Below the pieces are notes generated by a model. That model was not told the DNA's origin and did no database searches. It saw only the letters and a list, made by a program, of their open reading frames with translations. From DASTFY01 sp963829955 (GTDB lineage Bacteria; Actinomycetota; Acidimicrobiia; Acidimicrobiales; Ilumatobacteraceae): a DNA stretch of 64,000 nt. The translations under genes and the position numbers were made by a program. Below are positions 53,566 to 61,784 of the stretch, in pieces (position 1 is the first letter of the stretch; each line of letters starts with the position of its first letter). The stretch is taken from contig CAWHKS010000019.1 of assembly GCA_963829955.1 (NCBI GenBank), forward strand, positions 186,001 through 250,000, in the 5' to 3' direction.

Positions 53566-54768
53566 TTGCAAGAGCCAGGGTCCCAGGCGGAGCCCCTCGT
53601 CGGTCGATCGGACGTGAACCCGGCCGAGCTGGCGGCGGTGTGGGGCGCCGCGGTCCCCGGTGACCGGGCGCCGCGAGTCCTCGGCCTGTTCGCCCATCCC
53701 GACGACGAGGTCTTCTGCGCTGGGGGCACGATCGCACGATGCGCCGAGGCGGGCGCGGTCACAGCGATCGTCTCCCTCACCCAGGGCGAAGCGGGGCAGA
53801 TCCGGGACGCGGCGACGGCGACCAGGCGGGTGCTCGGGACGGTTCGGGTGAAGGAGCTCGAGCAGTCCGCTCAGGCCCTGGGCGTCGACCACGTGATCTG
53901 CCTCGACCTCGGCGACGGTCACCTGGCCGAGCAGCCGATCGAGGATTTGGCGGCCACCGTGCGCACGCTCATCGACCAGTTCCGGCCGGACGTCGTCGTT
54001 ACGTTCGGGCCCGACGGCGCGTTCGGGCATCCCGATCACGTGACATCGTGCCTCGCGACCGTCGAGGCCGTTCGCGGCATGCGCACGCCGCCGCGGCTCC
54101 TTTACGCCCGGTTCCCCGCGCGTGGACCGGTCCTGGTCGAGGCGATGGTCGAATGGCTCACGTCGCACCCACAACGCTTCAGCGGCACCGCCGCGTTCGG
54201 ACACGCTTTCAGGTTGTTCGCCGACGGCAGCTCCATGCTCGGGTTCGCCGCCGATCACCTCAGGATCGAGTGGTTCCCGGCCGGCTCGTTCATCATCGAA
54301 CAGGGCGAACCGGCGACGGAGCTGCTCTGCATCCTGTCGGGTACGGCCGACGTCGTGGTCGAGCGCGACGACGGCCGCATGGAGCACCGGACCACGACGG
54401 GTGCCGGCTGCTTCCTCGGCGAGGACGGGCTGGCGTCCGGCCGCCCGCGCAATGCGCACGTGATCGCCCGGGACGACGTCACCTGTCTCGTGCTCGCGCC
54501 GGAAGAGCCGAGCCAGTCGACTGGCCGCGGCGCGGGCGCTGTCGTCGGTCCCACCGAGGCATCCCCGGCACCGATGGCGACAGCCGGATCCGCCGAGCTC
54601 GAGGACTGCTTCTCCATCGACGTGGGGACTGCGCTCGACCGGAAGGTGGCCGCGCTCGCCGCCCACCGGTCGCAGTACGCGATGGACGCCGACCTCCTCC
54701 CTCGCTCGATGCTGGAGCGCCTCATGGGGACGGAGCACTTCGTTGTTGCCGCCATCGCAAACGACTGA
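53566..54768 (+). CDS. PIG-L (LmbE) deacetylase fused to a cyclic-nucleotide-binding domain
   Basis: The protein has 400 residues. Residues about 25-250 are a zinc-dependent PIG-L domain: GLFAHPDDEVFCAGGTIARC (HPDDE), then DGAFGHPDHVTS (HPDH). Residues about 240-310 form a cNMP-binding module: FPAGSFIIEQGEPATELLCI, then GAGCFLGEDGLASGRPRNAH. A helical tail follows. PIG-L enzymes deacetylate GlcNAc-containing lipids, mycothiol precursors or similar. The attached sensor suggests nucleotide control. TTG 53566 has GGAG six bases upstream; GTG 53614 is an alternative. Next comes a cysteine-metabolism gene. Confidence 0.82.
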   Translation: MQEPGSQAEPLVGRSDVNPAELAAVWGAAVPGDRAPRVLGLFAHPDDEVFCAGGTIARCAEAGAVTAIVSLTQGEAGQIRDAATATRRVLGTVRVKELEQSAQALGVDHVICLDLGDGHLAEQPIEDLAATVRTLIDQFRPDVVVTFGPDGAFGHPDHVTSCLATVEAVRGMRTPPRLLYARFPARGPVLVEAMVEWLTSHPQRFSGTAAFGHAFRLFADGSSMLGFAADHLRIEWFPAGSFIIEQGEPATELLCILSGTADVVVERDDGRMEHRTTTGAGCFLGEDGLASGRPRNAHVIARDDVTCLVLAPEEPSQSTGRGAGAVVGPTEASPAPMATAGSAELEDCFSIDVGTALDRKVAALAAHRSQYAMDADLLPRSMLERLMGTEHFVVAAIAND

Positions 54769-54772
54769 GCAG

Positions 54773-55867
54773 ATGCGAGGCTCCGATCGGCGGTGGGCCC
54801 TCGACGCCATCGTGTGCATCGAAGCGGACGCGCGGCGATCGGCGGACACCCACCTCGTGACCTTCCCGCTGCCGCCGGCCTGGGGCATCGATCTCTACCT
54901 CAAGGACGAGTCGACGCATCCCACGGGCTCGCTGAAGCACCGACTGGCGCGCTCGCTGTTCCTGTACGGCCTCTGCAACGGATGGATCGACGAAGGCGTC
55001 ACCATCACCGAGGCCTCGTCCGGATCGACCGCGGTGAGCGAGGCGTACTTCGCCCGCATGCTCGATCTACCGTTCGTCGCCGTCGTCCCGGCGACGGTGT
55101 CGCCGGAGAAGGTGGAGCTCATCGAGCACCAGGGCGGACGCATCCATGCCGTCGCTGATGCCTATACCGTCTACGCGGAATCGGCGCGGCTCGCCGCGCA
55201 GTGCGGCGGTCTCTACATCGACCAGTTCACGTACGCCGAGCGGGCCACGGACTGGCGAGGCAACAACAACATCGCCGAGTCGATCTTCGAGCAGATGGCG
55301 CTCGAACGACATCCGGTGCCGACGTGGGTCGTCGTCGGTGCGGGCACCGGCGGGACCTCGGCCACGATCGGGCGCTACATCCGTTATCGCCGGGTGCCGA
55401 CGCAGCTCTGCGTCGTCGACCCGCAGGACAGCGTTTTCGCCGACTACCACGCGACCGGGGACGTCAACCTGGGGTGTGACCGTCCCTCGTGCATCGAAGG
55501 GATCGGGCGTCAGCGCGTGGAACCGAGCTTCATCCGTGAGGTGATCGATCGGATGGAGCGCATCGACGACGCCTTCTCGCTCGCCGCGATGCAACTGGCC
55601 ACGGACCGGCTCGGCCGGTCGGTCGGCGGCTCGACGGGAACAAACCTGTGCGGGGCGTTCCGGCTCATCGCCGAGATGCTCGCCCGAGGACAGACGGGAT
55701 CCGTCGTCACGCTGATCTGCGACGGCGGCGAACGGTACCGGCGTAGCTACTACGACGCGGAGTGGCTGGCATCACACGGGTTCGACCTGGCGCCGGCTCG
55801 CGAGGCGCTGGAGGGCTTCCTGACGACCGGCACACCGTCGGGCTTCATCGACGGAGTCAGCGACTGA
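54773..55867 (+). CDS. PLP-dependent cysteine synthase/desulfhydrase family protein (Cds1-like)
   Basis: The 364-residue fold-type II PLP enzyme has the lysine in STHPTGSLKHRLARSLFLYG and the phosphate-binding glycine loop VVVGAGTGGTSATIGRYIRY. EASSGSTAVSEAYFARML is the substrate loop. Length and motifs fit the Rv3684/Cds1 group, which degrades cysteine to H2S, pyruvate and ammonia, rather than CysK. It begins four bases after the PIG-L stop and overlaps the end of the convergent YihY gene by 11 bases. Confidence 0.82.
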   Translation: MRGSDRRWALDAIVCIEADARRSADTHLVTFPLPPAWGIDLYLKDESTHPTGSLKHRLARSLFLYGLCNGWIDEGVTITEASSGSTAVSEAYFARMLDLPFVAVVPATVSPEKVELIEHQGGRIHAVADAYTVYAESARLAAQCGGLYIDQFTYAERATDWRGNNNIAESIFEQMALERHPVPTWVVVGAGTGGTSATIGRYIRYRRVPTQLCVVDPQDSVFADYHATGDVNLGCDRPSCIEGIGRQRVEPSFIREVIDRMERIDDAFSLAAMQLATDRLGRSVGGSTGTNLCGAFRLIAEMLARGQTGSVVTLICDGGERYRRSYYDAEWLASHGFDLAPAREALEGFLTTGTPSGFIDGVSD

Positions 55868-56738
55868 CGTCGGCGTCGTCCTCGGCTGCTGGTCGCTCAC
55901 CGCGCTCGCCCTCCTCCAGGAGACCGTCGACCTCGGCGCCGATCAGCACGAGCAGCGCGCTCAACCACAACCACAGCAGGATCACGATGATCGAGGCGAG
56001 CGCGCCGTACGTCTTGCTGTAGCTGGCGAAGTTCGCCGTGTAGACCGCGAACAAGCCGGACACGATCAGCCAGCCGATCATCGCCACCACGGCCCCCGGC
56101 GTGACGACACCGAGCCAGCCCCGCCCGGTCCCACCCGTCGCGAACCGGTACAGGAGCCCGATCCCGATGATCATCACGGCACCGAGGATCGGCCAGCGCA
56201 GGATGCCGAACGTCACCCGCCCCGCGGTACCCAGGCCGGCGTCGGAGAGCAGGGGCGGAACAGCGGCGACGACGAAGATCACGATGCTCAGGAAGACGAT
56301 GGCGCCGAGGGTGAGCAGGAGCGCCTTGCCCCGCTTGGCCACGAAGCTCTTCGGTTCGTCGTGCTCATGGGCCACATGGATGCCCGTGATGAGAGCCGCC
56401 ATCCCGCCCGAGGCGCTCCACAGCGCCAGTGCGACCGCGATGAGGAGCGTGAACGAGACGCCCGCTCCGTTGGCGTTCGCGATCGACGTGAGCTGGAAGG
56501 CCAGGAAGTCCTGGACCTCCTGAGGGAGAGCCGAAGCGAGATCCTCCACCTGATCGGCGACGTCGTCCGGGTCGGCGACGAGCCCGTAGACCGAGATGAA
56601 GGCGATCAGCGCGGGAACGAAGGCCAGGAAGGCGTAGAAGGCCACGCCGGCGGCCACCAGGGTGAGGTTGTGCTCCCGCATCCGCGGCATGAGGCCCTTG
56701 CCGAGCGACTTCAGCCGGGCCATGAAGGAACCAGCCAT
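55857..56738 (-). CDS. YihY/BrkB-family membrane protein
   Basis: The 293-residue protein has about six hydrophobic helices. Family signatures are LVAAGVAFYAFLAFVPALIA, VALALWSASGGMAALITGIH, LRWPILGAVMIIGIGLLYRF, and YGALASIIVILLWLWLSALL. The acidic tail (GERPAAEDDADVSR) is cytoplasmic. The family was once called ribonuclease BN in error; the function is not settled. ATG 56738 is chosen because family homology starts at once. Confidence 0.88.
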   Translation of the reverse strand: MAGSFMARLKSLGKGLMPRMREHNLTLVAAGVAFYAFLAFVPALIAFISVYGLVADPDDVADQVEDLASALPQEVQDFLAFQLTSIANANGAGVSFTLLIAVALALWSASGGMAALITGIHVAHEHDEPKSFVAKRGKALLLTLGAIVFLSIVIFVVAAVPPLLSDAGLGTAGRVTFGILRWPILGAVMIIGIGLLYRFATGGTGRGWLGVVTPGAVVAMIGWLIVSGLFAVYTANFASYSKTYGALASIIVILLWLWLSALLVLIGAEVDGLLEEGERGERPAAEDDADVSR

Positions 56739-56906
56739 GACCGTGACGCTACGACAACCCCGACCACCCCGGCGCGGCGGCCGCTGGAGCCCAACGGTCC
56801 AGAAGCGCGCACCTGTCATGCCGGAAACCGCAACGAGACGTGCATGCTTCCGAATGGAACGACCGTCGCGGTAAACATCGCGAGCCGCAGCGACGTGTGA
56901 GGGGCG

Positions 56907-57430
56907 ATGCGGAGGATGGACGACACAGAGCCGTCCGCGGGCGCGGTCGACGGGGGCGGCTTCACGCGCTTGTTTCGGGCCGAGTACCCGTCGATCGTCG
57001 GGCTCATCATTGTGGTGGTCGGTGACCGGGCCGTCGCCGAGGATCTCACGCAGGATGCGTTCCGCAAGGCGCACCAGCGCTGGGATCGCCTGGCCGGGTA
57101 CGAGCGGCCCGGCGCGTGGGTGCGCCGGGTGGCGCTGAACGAGGCCACGTCGTGGCACCGGCCGCGACGGCGCGAGGCCAAGGCGTTGCGCCGGCTCGAC
57201 ACCACCCGCACGATCGATGCTCCGGAGATCGCCGAGGTGTGGGAGGCCGTTGCGCAGCTGCCGGGCCAGCAAAGGGCGGCGGTGGCCCTGTTCTACGTGG
57301 AGGACCGCACGACCGCCGAGATCGCCGAGCTCCTGGGCTGCAGCGAGTCCACGGCACGGTCCACCTCCACCGCGGCCGCCAGGCCCTGGAACGACTGCTG
57401 GGGGAGGAGGCTACCGATGGCGACGATTGA
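56907..57430 (+). pseudogene. ECF-type RNA polymerase sigma factor, frameshifted near its end
   Basis: The main frame has region 2 (FTRLFRAEYPSIVGLIIVVV, AEDLTQDAFRKAHQRWDRL) and region 4 (LPGQQRAAVALFYVEDRTTA then EIAELLGCSESTAR). After CSESTAR one base is missing near 57351-57362. The proper end continues in the next frame as VHLHRGRQALERLLGEEATD and stops at 57430. The stop overlaps the start of the following gene, as in sigma/anti-sigma pairs. With the base restored it is a normal 174-residue ECF sigma factor. Confidence 0.8.
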
Positions 57431-58255
57431 CGATCGGGTTGGGCGCGCCCTACGGCACGTCGCTGACCAGGCAGCCGCGGGTACCGACACCGAGCAGGCC
57501 CTCACGGCCGCACGAAGCGGCGACGCCGCGTGCCCCCCGCGATCTGGATCGGCCTGGCCGCGGCAGCCGTGGCGGCGGTCGTGACCGTCGTGGCCTGGCC
57601 GGACGACCGAGACGAGGTGGTGGTCGGTGGCGATACCTCTGCCGAGCCGAGTGTCGCGTCAACCCCGACGACGACGGTTCAGCCGACCACGACGGTCGCC
57701 GCGACGACGACCACGGCGGCCCCGACGACGGCCCTCGCCCCATCGGGTGATCCGCTCGCGCCCGGCGTCATCGAGTTCACGGGGATCGGCCAACTCCGCC
57801 TCGACCGGCCGCTCGAGGACTTCCCGGGGTGGCCCACGAGATTCGAGCTCGGGCCGTTGTGCGGCATCCTGACGCCCGACGATTCCCGGTGGGACGAGGT
57901 GATGGGCCGAGTGACAGACAACGATGGTGTGCTCCGCGTCGATGCCCTCTACGCCCTCGACCCGAGATTCCGCACTGCGGAGGGGATGGGTGTCGGCTCC
58001 ACGATCGACGAGCTGCGGGCGGCCTACGGGGACCGCCTCCGCGAAGACGACATCGGGCCCCCTCCCGACGCGCAGGTCCCCACGTCCGATCGTCCAATCG
58101 CGACCTACGTTCCGGTGGCTTCGATCATCGACGGCGACCTGGCCATCACCTTCTGGCTGGGCGGCGACGAGAGCGGCGCTCGCATCGGTGAGGTCGTGAA
58201 CGTCGTCAAGGTCAGCCATGACGACAACGCGGGTGACGATGAGGGCTGCGCCTGA
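57417..58255 (+). pseudogene. Membrane-anchored protein paired with the sigma factor, frameshifted
   Basis: ATG 57417 starts MATIDDRVGRALRHVADQAA with a soluble N terminus. After a missing base near 57495-57520 the frame becomes KRRRRVPPAIWIGLAAAAVA, a single membrane anchor. A Thr/Pro-rich stalk (TTTVQPTTTVAATTTTAA) and an outer domain of about 170 residues follow (GIGQLRLDRPLEDFPGWPTR and beyond). The overlap with the sigma gene suggests an anti-sigma-like partner, but no zinc anti-sigma motif is present. Two adjacent frameshifts of the same sign point to assembly error. Confidence 0.6.
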
Positions 58256-58287
58256 CGTCGGGCGCACTCGGCCGCTAGACAACGGCC

Positions 58288-58578
58288 GTGCGGTACATGG
58301 TGATCGAGCGCTACACGGCCGGACCCCGAGCGATCTACGAGCGAGCGGCGGTTCACGGGCGCATGCTCCCGGAGGGCCTTCGCTACATCGACAGCTGGAT
58401 CGTGGACGACGAACGGCTCGACCGTTGCTTCCAACTGATGGAAACGGACGATCCGGGACTGTTCGACGTCTGGCGGGAGCGCTGGCAGGACCTCGGCGAG
58501 TTCGAGATCTACCCGGTCATCGACTCCGCCGAGGCCGCCGGGCGAGTCGACATCAGCTGGCCGGAGCCGACCGGGTGA
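58288..58578 (+). CDS. DUF3303-family protein
   Basis: The small protein of 96 residues starts MRYMVIERYTAGPRAIYERA, with the central stretch RYIDSWIVDDERLDRCFQLM and ERWQDLGEFEIYPVIDS. It matches the DUF3303 fold (dimeric ferredoxin-like). Function is unknown. It starts at GTG, 32 bases after the previous gene. Confidence 0.8.
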   Translation: MRYMVIERYTAGPRAIYERAAVHGRMLPEGLRYIDSWIVDDERLDRCFQLMETDDPGLFDVWRERWQDLGEFEIYPVIDSAEAAGRVDISWPEPTG

Positions 58579-58625
58579 CGGGCCTGCTCCTCGACTCCGG
58601 CCGACCGGCCGGACGACGGTCGTCA

Positions 58626-59834
58626 TCAACCAGGCGCTTGGTTGTTGATGCCACCCGGCAGGTCGACGGGAGTCGCCGAAACTGCCCTCACCGCTGCCTG
58701 CTCGATCGCTGAGACGACCAGCACGGGTGGATCGCTGCCGGCGGGGACGATCCACAGGTCGCCGGGCCCGTCGCACCCGCGCGCTCGGGCCATCACCGCC
58801 AGCGATCCGCCACCCACCCAACCGACGGGTTCCGTCGACATGATCTCCAGCAGGGACCCCGCACCGACGGGGCGCGACGGTCCCGAGTCGGGCGACCAGA
58901 CGACGGTGGAGGTGCGTCCTGCGCAGTCTCCCTGCCGCCAGGCGATCGACGCCACGCCGTCGACGACCAGGCGACCCACCGGCTCCGGTGAAACGACCAG
59001 ATCGGTGAGCGCCAGATCGGGGAAGGCGAGGTCGTGCACGTGGTACTCACTCGGGTGGTCGTGCACGAAGTAGGCGTGGGTGCCGCCGGCGTCGAACGCC
59101 AGGTCGTGCACGAACGTCGTCGCGTCGGCCACGGTCGCCACCGGCCGGGCATCCTCACCCCGGTTGCCGGCCAGGAAGACGCCGTAGACGCCGCCGGCAT
59201 CGACGCCCGCGGCGAGGATGTCGCGGCCCGCGGGGTGGTACACGGCGGAGTCGGTCCGGGCCAGGAAGCTGATGTCGAGCCGCTCGGCTGCATCCGACGA
59301 CTCCCGCCAGATCAGCTGACCGTCGTTCTGGCGCGGCGCGATCAGGGCTGAGCCCGTCGGGCGGGACCAGCGGACAGCGGGATTGTCAGCAAAGAAGCCG
59401 CTTGCCCGCGTCCCGCTGGCGTCGAGCACGGTGCTCGGACCGAGGAGCACCCGATCGCCCTGCGGACCCCATTGGACCGCGCCCGACGGGACCTCGGACA
59501 GTTCGGTCAGGCACCGCCCGCCCGTCCCGTCGGGGCGAACCCCGTAGAGCTTCGAGCCGGCGACGAAGGTGACCTCTCCATCGGCGGGCACCGCGCCGAG
59601 CTCACAGGGGGCGGCCGGCAGTGACTGCACGAGGGGTGTCGGCGGCGCGAGCGAACCGGTGGTCTGCGGCGGATCAGGTGTGGTGCCCGGATCGGTCACG
59701 GACGGCGGGGACGTCGGCGCGACCGTCACCGTCGGACGATCGACAGTGTCGGTGCCGTCACCACGGCCGTCGCCATCGGCTCCCGAGCAGCCGGCCACGA
59801 GCAGCAGGCCCACGAGTGCGGCCCGACCACGCAT
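58626..59834 (-). CDS. Lipoprotein with beta-propeller-like repeats
   Basis: This protein of about 402 residues has a lipoprotein signal (RGRAALVGLLLVAGCSG) and a Thr/Pro-rich stalk to about residue 70. A region of short WD40/TolB-like blades follows (GEVTFVAGSKLYGVRPDGTG, AVQWGPQGDRVLLGPS, HDLAFDAGGTHAYFVH). It is anchored on the outer face of the membrane. Ligand and function are unknown. The start is one of the codons in a GTG-GTG-ATG run at 59840-59832; the ATG fits the signal best. Confidence 0.7.
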   Translation of the reverse strand: MRGRAALVGLLLVAGCSGADGDGRGDGTDTVDRPTVTVAPTSPPSVTDPGTTPDPPQTTGSLAPPTPLVQSLPAAPCELGAVPADGEVTFVAGSKLYGVRPDGTGGRCLTELSEVPSGAVQWGPQGDRVLLGPSTVLDASGTRASGFFADNPAVRWSRPTGSALIAPRQNDGQLIWRESSDAAERLDISFLARTDSAVYHPAGRDILAAGVDAGGVYGVFLAGNRGEDARPVATVADATTFVHDLAFDAGGTHAYFVHDHPSEYHVHDLAFPDLALTDLVVSPEPVGRLVVDGVASIAWRQGDCAGRTSTVVWSPDSGPSRPVGAGSLLEIMSTEPVGWVGGGSLAVMARARGCDGPGDLWIVPAGSDPPVLVVSAIEQAAVRAVSATPVDLPGGINNQAPG

Positions 59835-60052
59835 CACCACGTGAGCGTAGGACGCCGCATGTGACGGAACCGTGAGCAAACTGGCGCGACATCGTCGCGG
59901 GGGTCGCGGAAGATCCGCGCCAGAAACCGGCGCCGACCGGGTGACGGTCGGTCGACCACAGAACGTCGCGCTCCCTGAGCCGGCGGGCTACCATGCCGGC
60001 GGGTTCACGGCGGGACGCGCACCGTCCCGGCCGAACGATGGGGGTGTGTGGG

Positions 60053-60316
60053 GTGACAATCGAGTCAACCGGTCACAGCCGGGGCAACCCGCGGCTGTAC
60101 GAGGTGATCGAGCACGCTCCGAAGACCGGCAAGAGCCCCACCGTCTGGGCCTGGCCGCTGCTCATCGACTACCTGAAGGTCGCCGGGCAGCCGGTGCAGG
60201 GACCGTGGCCGCCTCATCAGGAGCGACGGCCCGACCCCGTCGCCGAGTCCCTCCCGGTGGCCGTACCCGACCCGCAGTCGGCGACACCGCCGCCGGCGTC
60301 GCCCCTGCCGGGCTGA
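60053..60316 (+). CDS. Small hypothetical protein
   Basis: The 87-residue frame starts at GTG 60053 with the conserved-looking core RLYEVIEHAPKTGKSPTVWA then WPLLIDYLKVAGQPV and a Pro-rich tail. I do not recognise it. It lies between the lipoprotein and coxM, divergent from the former, and its stop is 48 bases before the apparent coxM start. Confidence 0.45.
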   Translation: MTIESTGHSRGNPRLYEVIEHAPKTGKSPTVWAWPLLIDYLKVAGQPVQGPWPPHQERRPDPVAESLPVAVPDPQSATPPPASPLPG

Positions 60317-60363
60317 CCGGCACGAGCATCCCGACCACGGGGCTGCACACCGAGGAGGCTCCC

Positions 60364-61239
60364 ATCTACCCGTCCCGCTTCCGCTACGAAGCCCCGCGTT
60401 CACTCGACGAGGCCATCGCCCTGCTCCGAGCCGGAGGCGGCGAGGCGAAGGTCCTCGCCGGTGGGCAGAGCCTCATCCCACTGCTGAAGCTGCGCTTCGC
60501 CAACCCTGAGCTGCTGGTCGACATCAACAACCTGCCCGACCTCGACTACCACCGCGTCGAGGCCGACGGCACCGTCCGCATCGGGGCGCTCTGCCGCCAC
60601 GCGGACCTGGAGCATTCGGACGTCCTGGCCGACCGCCAGCCGACCATGGCCGCGGCCGCGCCGCTGATCGCCGATCCCATCGTCCGCAACCGCGGCACAC
60701 TCGTCGGTTCGCTGTGCCACGCCGACCCCCAGGGCGACTGGGCTTCGGTCGTCACGGCCCTCGGCGGCCACGTCGTCGCCCAAGGACCGGGTGGTCGCCG
60801 CACGATCCCCGTCACCGATTTCGTGACCGGCCCCTTCCAGAACGTGCTCGGGATCGACGAGATCGCGGTCGAAGCCGTCATCCCCGGCCCCACGGGCGAG
60901 CCGGCGGGCGGCTACCTCAAGCTGGAGCGCCGCGTCGGCGACTTCGCCACGGTCGGCGTCGCCGTCGCCGTCGAGCTCTCCGGCGGTTCGATCACGCGGG
61001 CCGGCATTGCCCTCACCGGCGTCGGCAGCTCGACCATAGATGCCAGCGACGCCGCGCAGGCGCTGGTCGGCCGGCCGCTCGGTTCGGACACCATCGCCGC
61101 GGCAGCCGACGGCGCGGCGACGGCCGCCCGGCCCCGTACCGATCATCGGGGTAGCGCCGAATTCAAGCGCCACGTCGTGCGGACCTTCGTCGTCCGCATC
61201 CTCAACCGTGTCAACGAGTCCGCGGAGAGGGCAGCCTGA
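60364..61239 (+). CDS. coxM: Aerobic carbon monoxide dehydrogenase, FAD-binding medium subunit
   Basis: The 291-residue subunit starts (I)YPSRFRYEAPRSLDEAIA. FAD-binding motifs are KVLAGGQSLIPLLKLRFA and RNRGTLVGSLCHADPQGDWA. No ATG, GTG or TTG lies near the family start. Instead an ideal ribosome site GAGGAGG (60352-60358) sits five bases before an ATC codon, exactly where relatives start with ATG (M-Y-P-x-R-F). So the start is either a rare ATC initiation or a G-to-C change. CoxM carries electrons from the Fe-S subunit to the quinone pool. It is followed by coxS and coxL. Confidence 0.85.
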   Translation: MYPSRFRYEAPRSLDEAIALLRAGGGEAKVLAGGQSLIPLLKLRFANPELLVDINNLPDLDYHRVEADGTVRIGALCRHADLEHSDVLADRQPTMAAAAPLIADPIVRNRGTLVGSLCHADPQGDWASVVTALGGHVVAQGPGGRRTIPVTDFVTGPFQNVLGIDEIAVEAVIPGPTGEPAGGYLKLERRVGDFATVGVAVAVELSGGSITRAGIALTGVGSSTIDASDAAQALVGRPLGSDTIAAAADGAATAARPRTDHRGSAEFKRHVVRTFVVRILNRVNESAERAA

Positions 61240-61240
61240 G

Positions 61241-61771
61241 ATGACGAGCCTGTACGAAGAGATCAGCCCCGAGGCCCCGGCCGACGTGCCGGTCCGGCGG
61301 GTCACGCTCACCGTCAACGGCGAGCGCCGCGCCGCGGAGATCGAACCCCGCCTCCTGCTCCTTCACCTGCTGCGTCAGGCCTTCCGCCTGACGGGCACGC
61401 ACGCCGGCTGCGACACCACCAACTGCGGAGCATGCACCGTCCTGCTCGACGGCACGCCGGTGAAGAGCTGCACCGTCCTGGCCGTGCAGGCCGACGGCCA
61501 CGCGATCACGACGGTCGAAGGGCTGGGCACGGCGAGCGAGCTGGACGCCGTGCAGGAAGGCTTCAAGGACGAACACGGGCTGCAGTGCGGCTTCTGCACG
61601 CCGGGGATGATGCTGACGGCCAAAGCCCTCCTCGAGGCCAACCCGAACCCGACGGAGGACGAGGTGCGCTGGGCGCTCTCGGGCAACCTCTGCCGCTGCA
61701 CGGGGTACCAGAACATCGTGAAGTCGGTCCTCTGGGCGGCCGCCAAGCTGCGCGCCGCCAACGGAAGCTGA
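61241..61771 (+). CDS. coxS: Aerobic carbon monoxide dehydrogenase, small iron-sulfur subunit
   Basis: The 176-residue subunit binds two [2Fe-2S] clusters. Plant-type ligands are C57, C62, C65, C77 (CDTTNCGACTVLLDG), and the second set is C116, C119, C151, C153 (CGFCTPGM and CRCTGY). An N-terminal extension of about 18 residues precedes the usual VTLTVNGERR start. It is nearly joined to coxM and 13 bases from coxL. Confidence 0.93.
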   Translation: MTSLYEEISPEAPADVPVRRVTLTVNGERRAAEIEPRLLLLHLLRQAFRLTGTHAGCDTTNCGACTVLLDGTPVKSCTVLAVQADGHAITTVEGLGTASELDAVQEGFKDEHGLQCGFCTPGMMLTAKALLEANPNPTEDEVRWALSGNLCRCTGYQNIVKSVLWAAAKLRAANGS

Positions 61772-61784
61772 CGGGGAGGCACCG

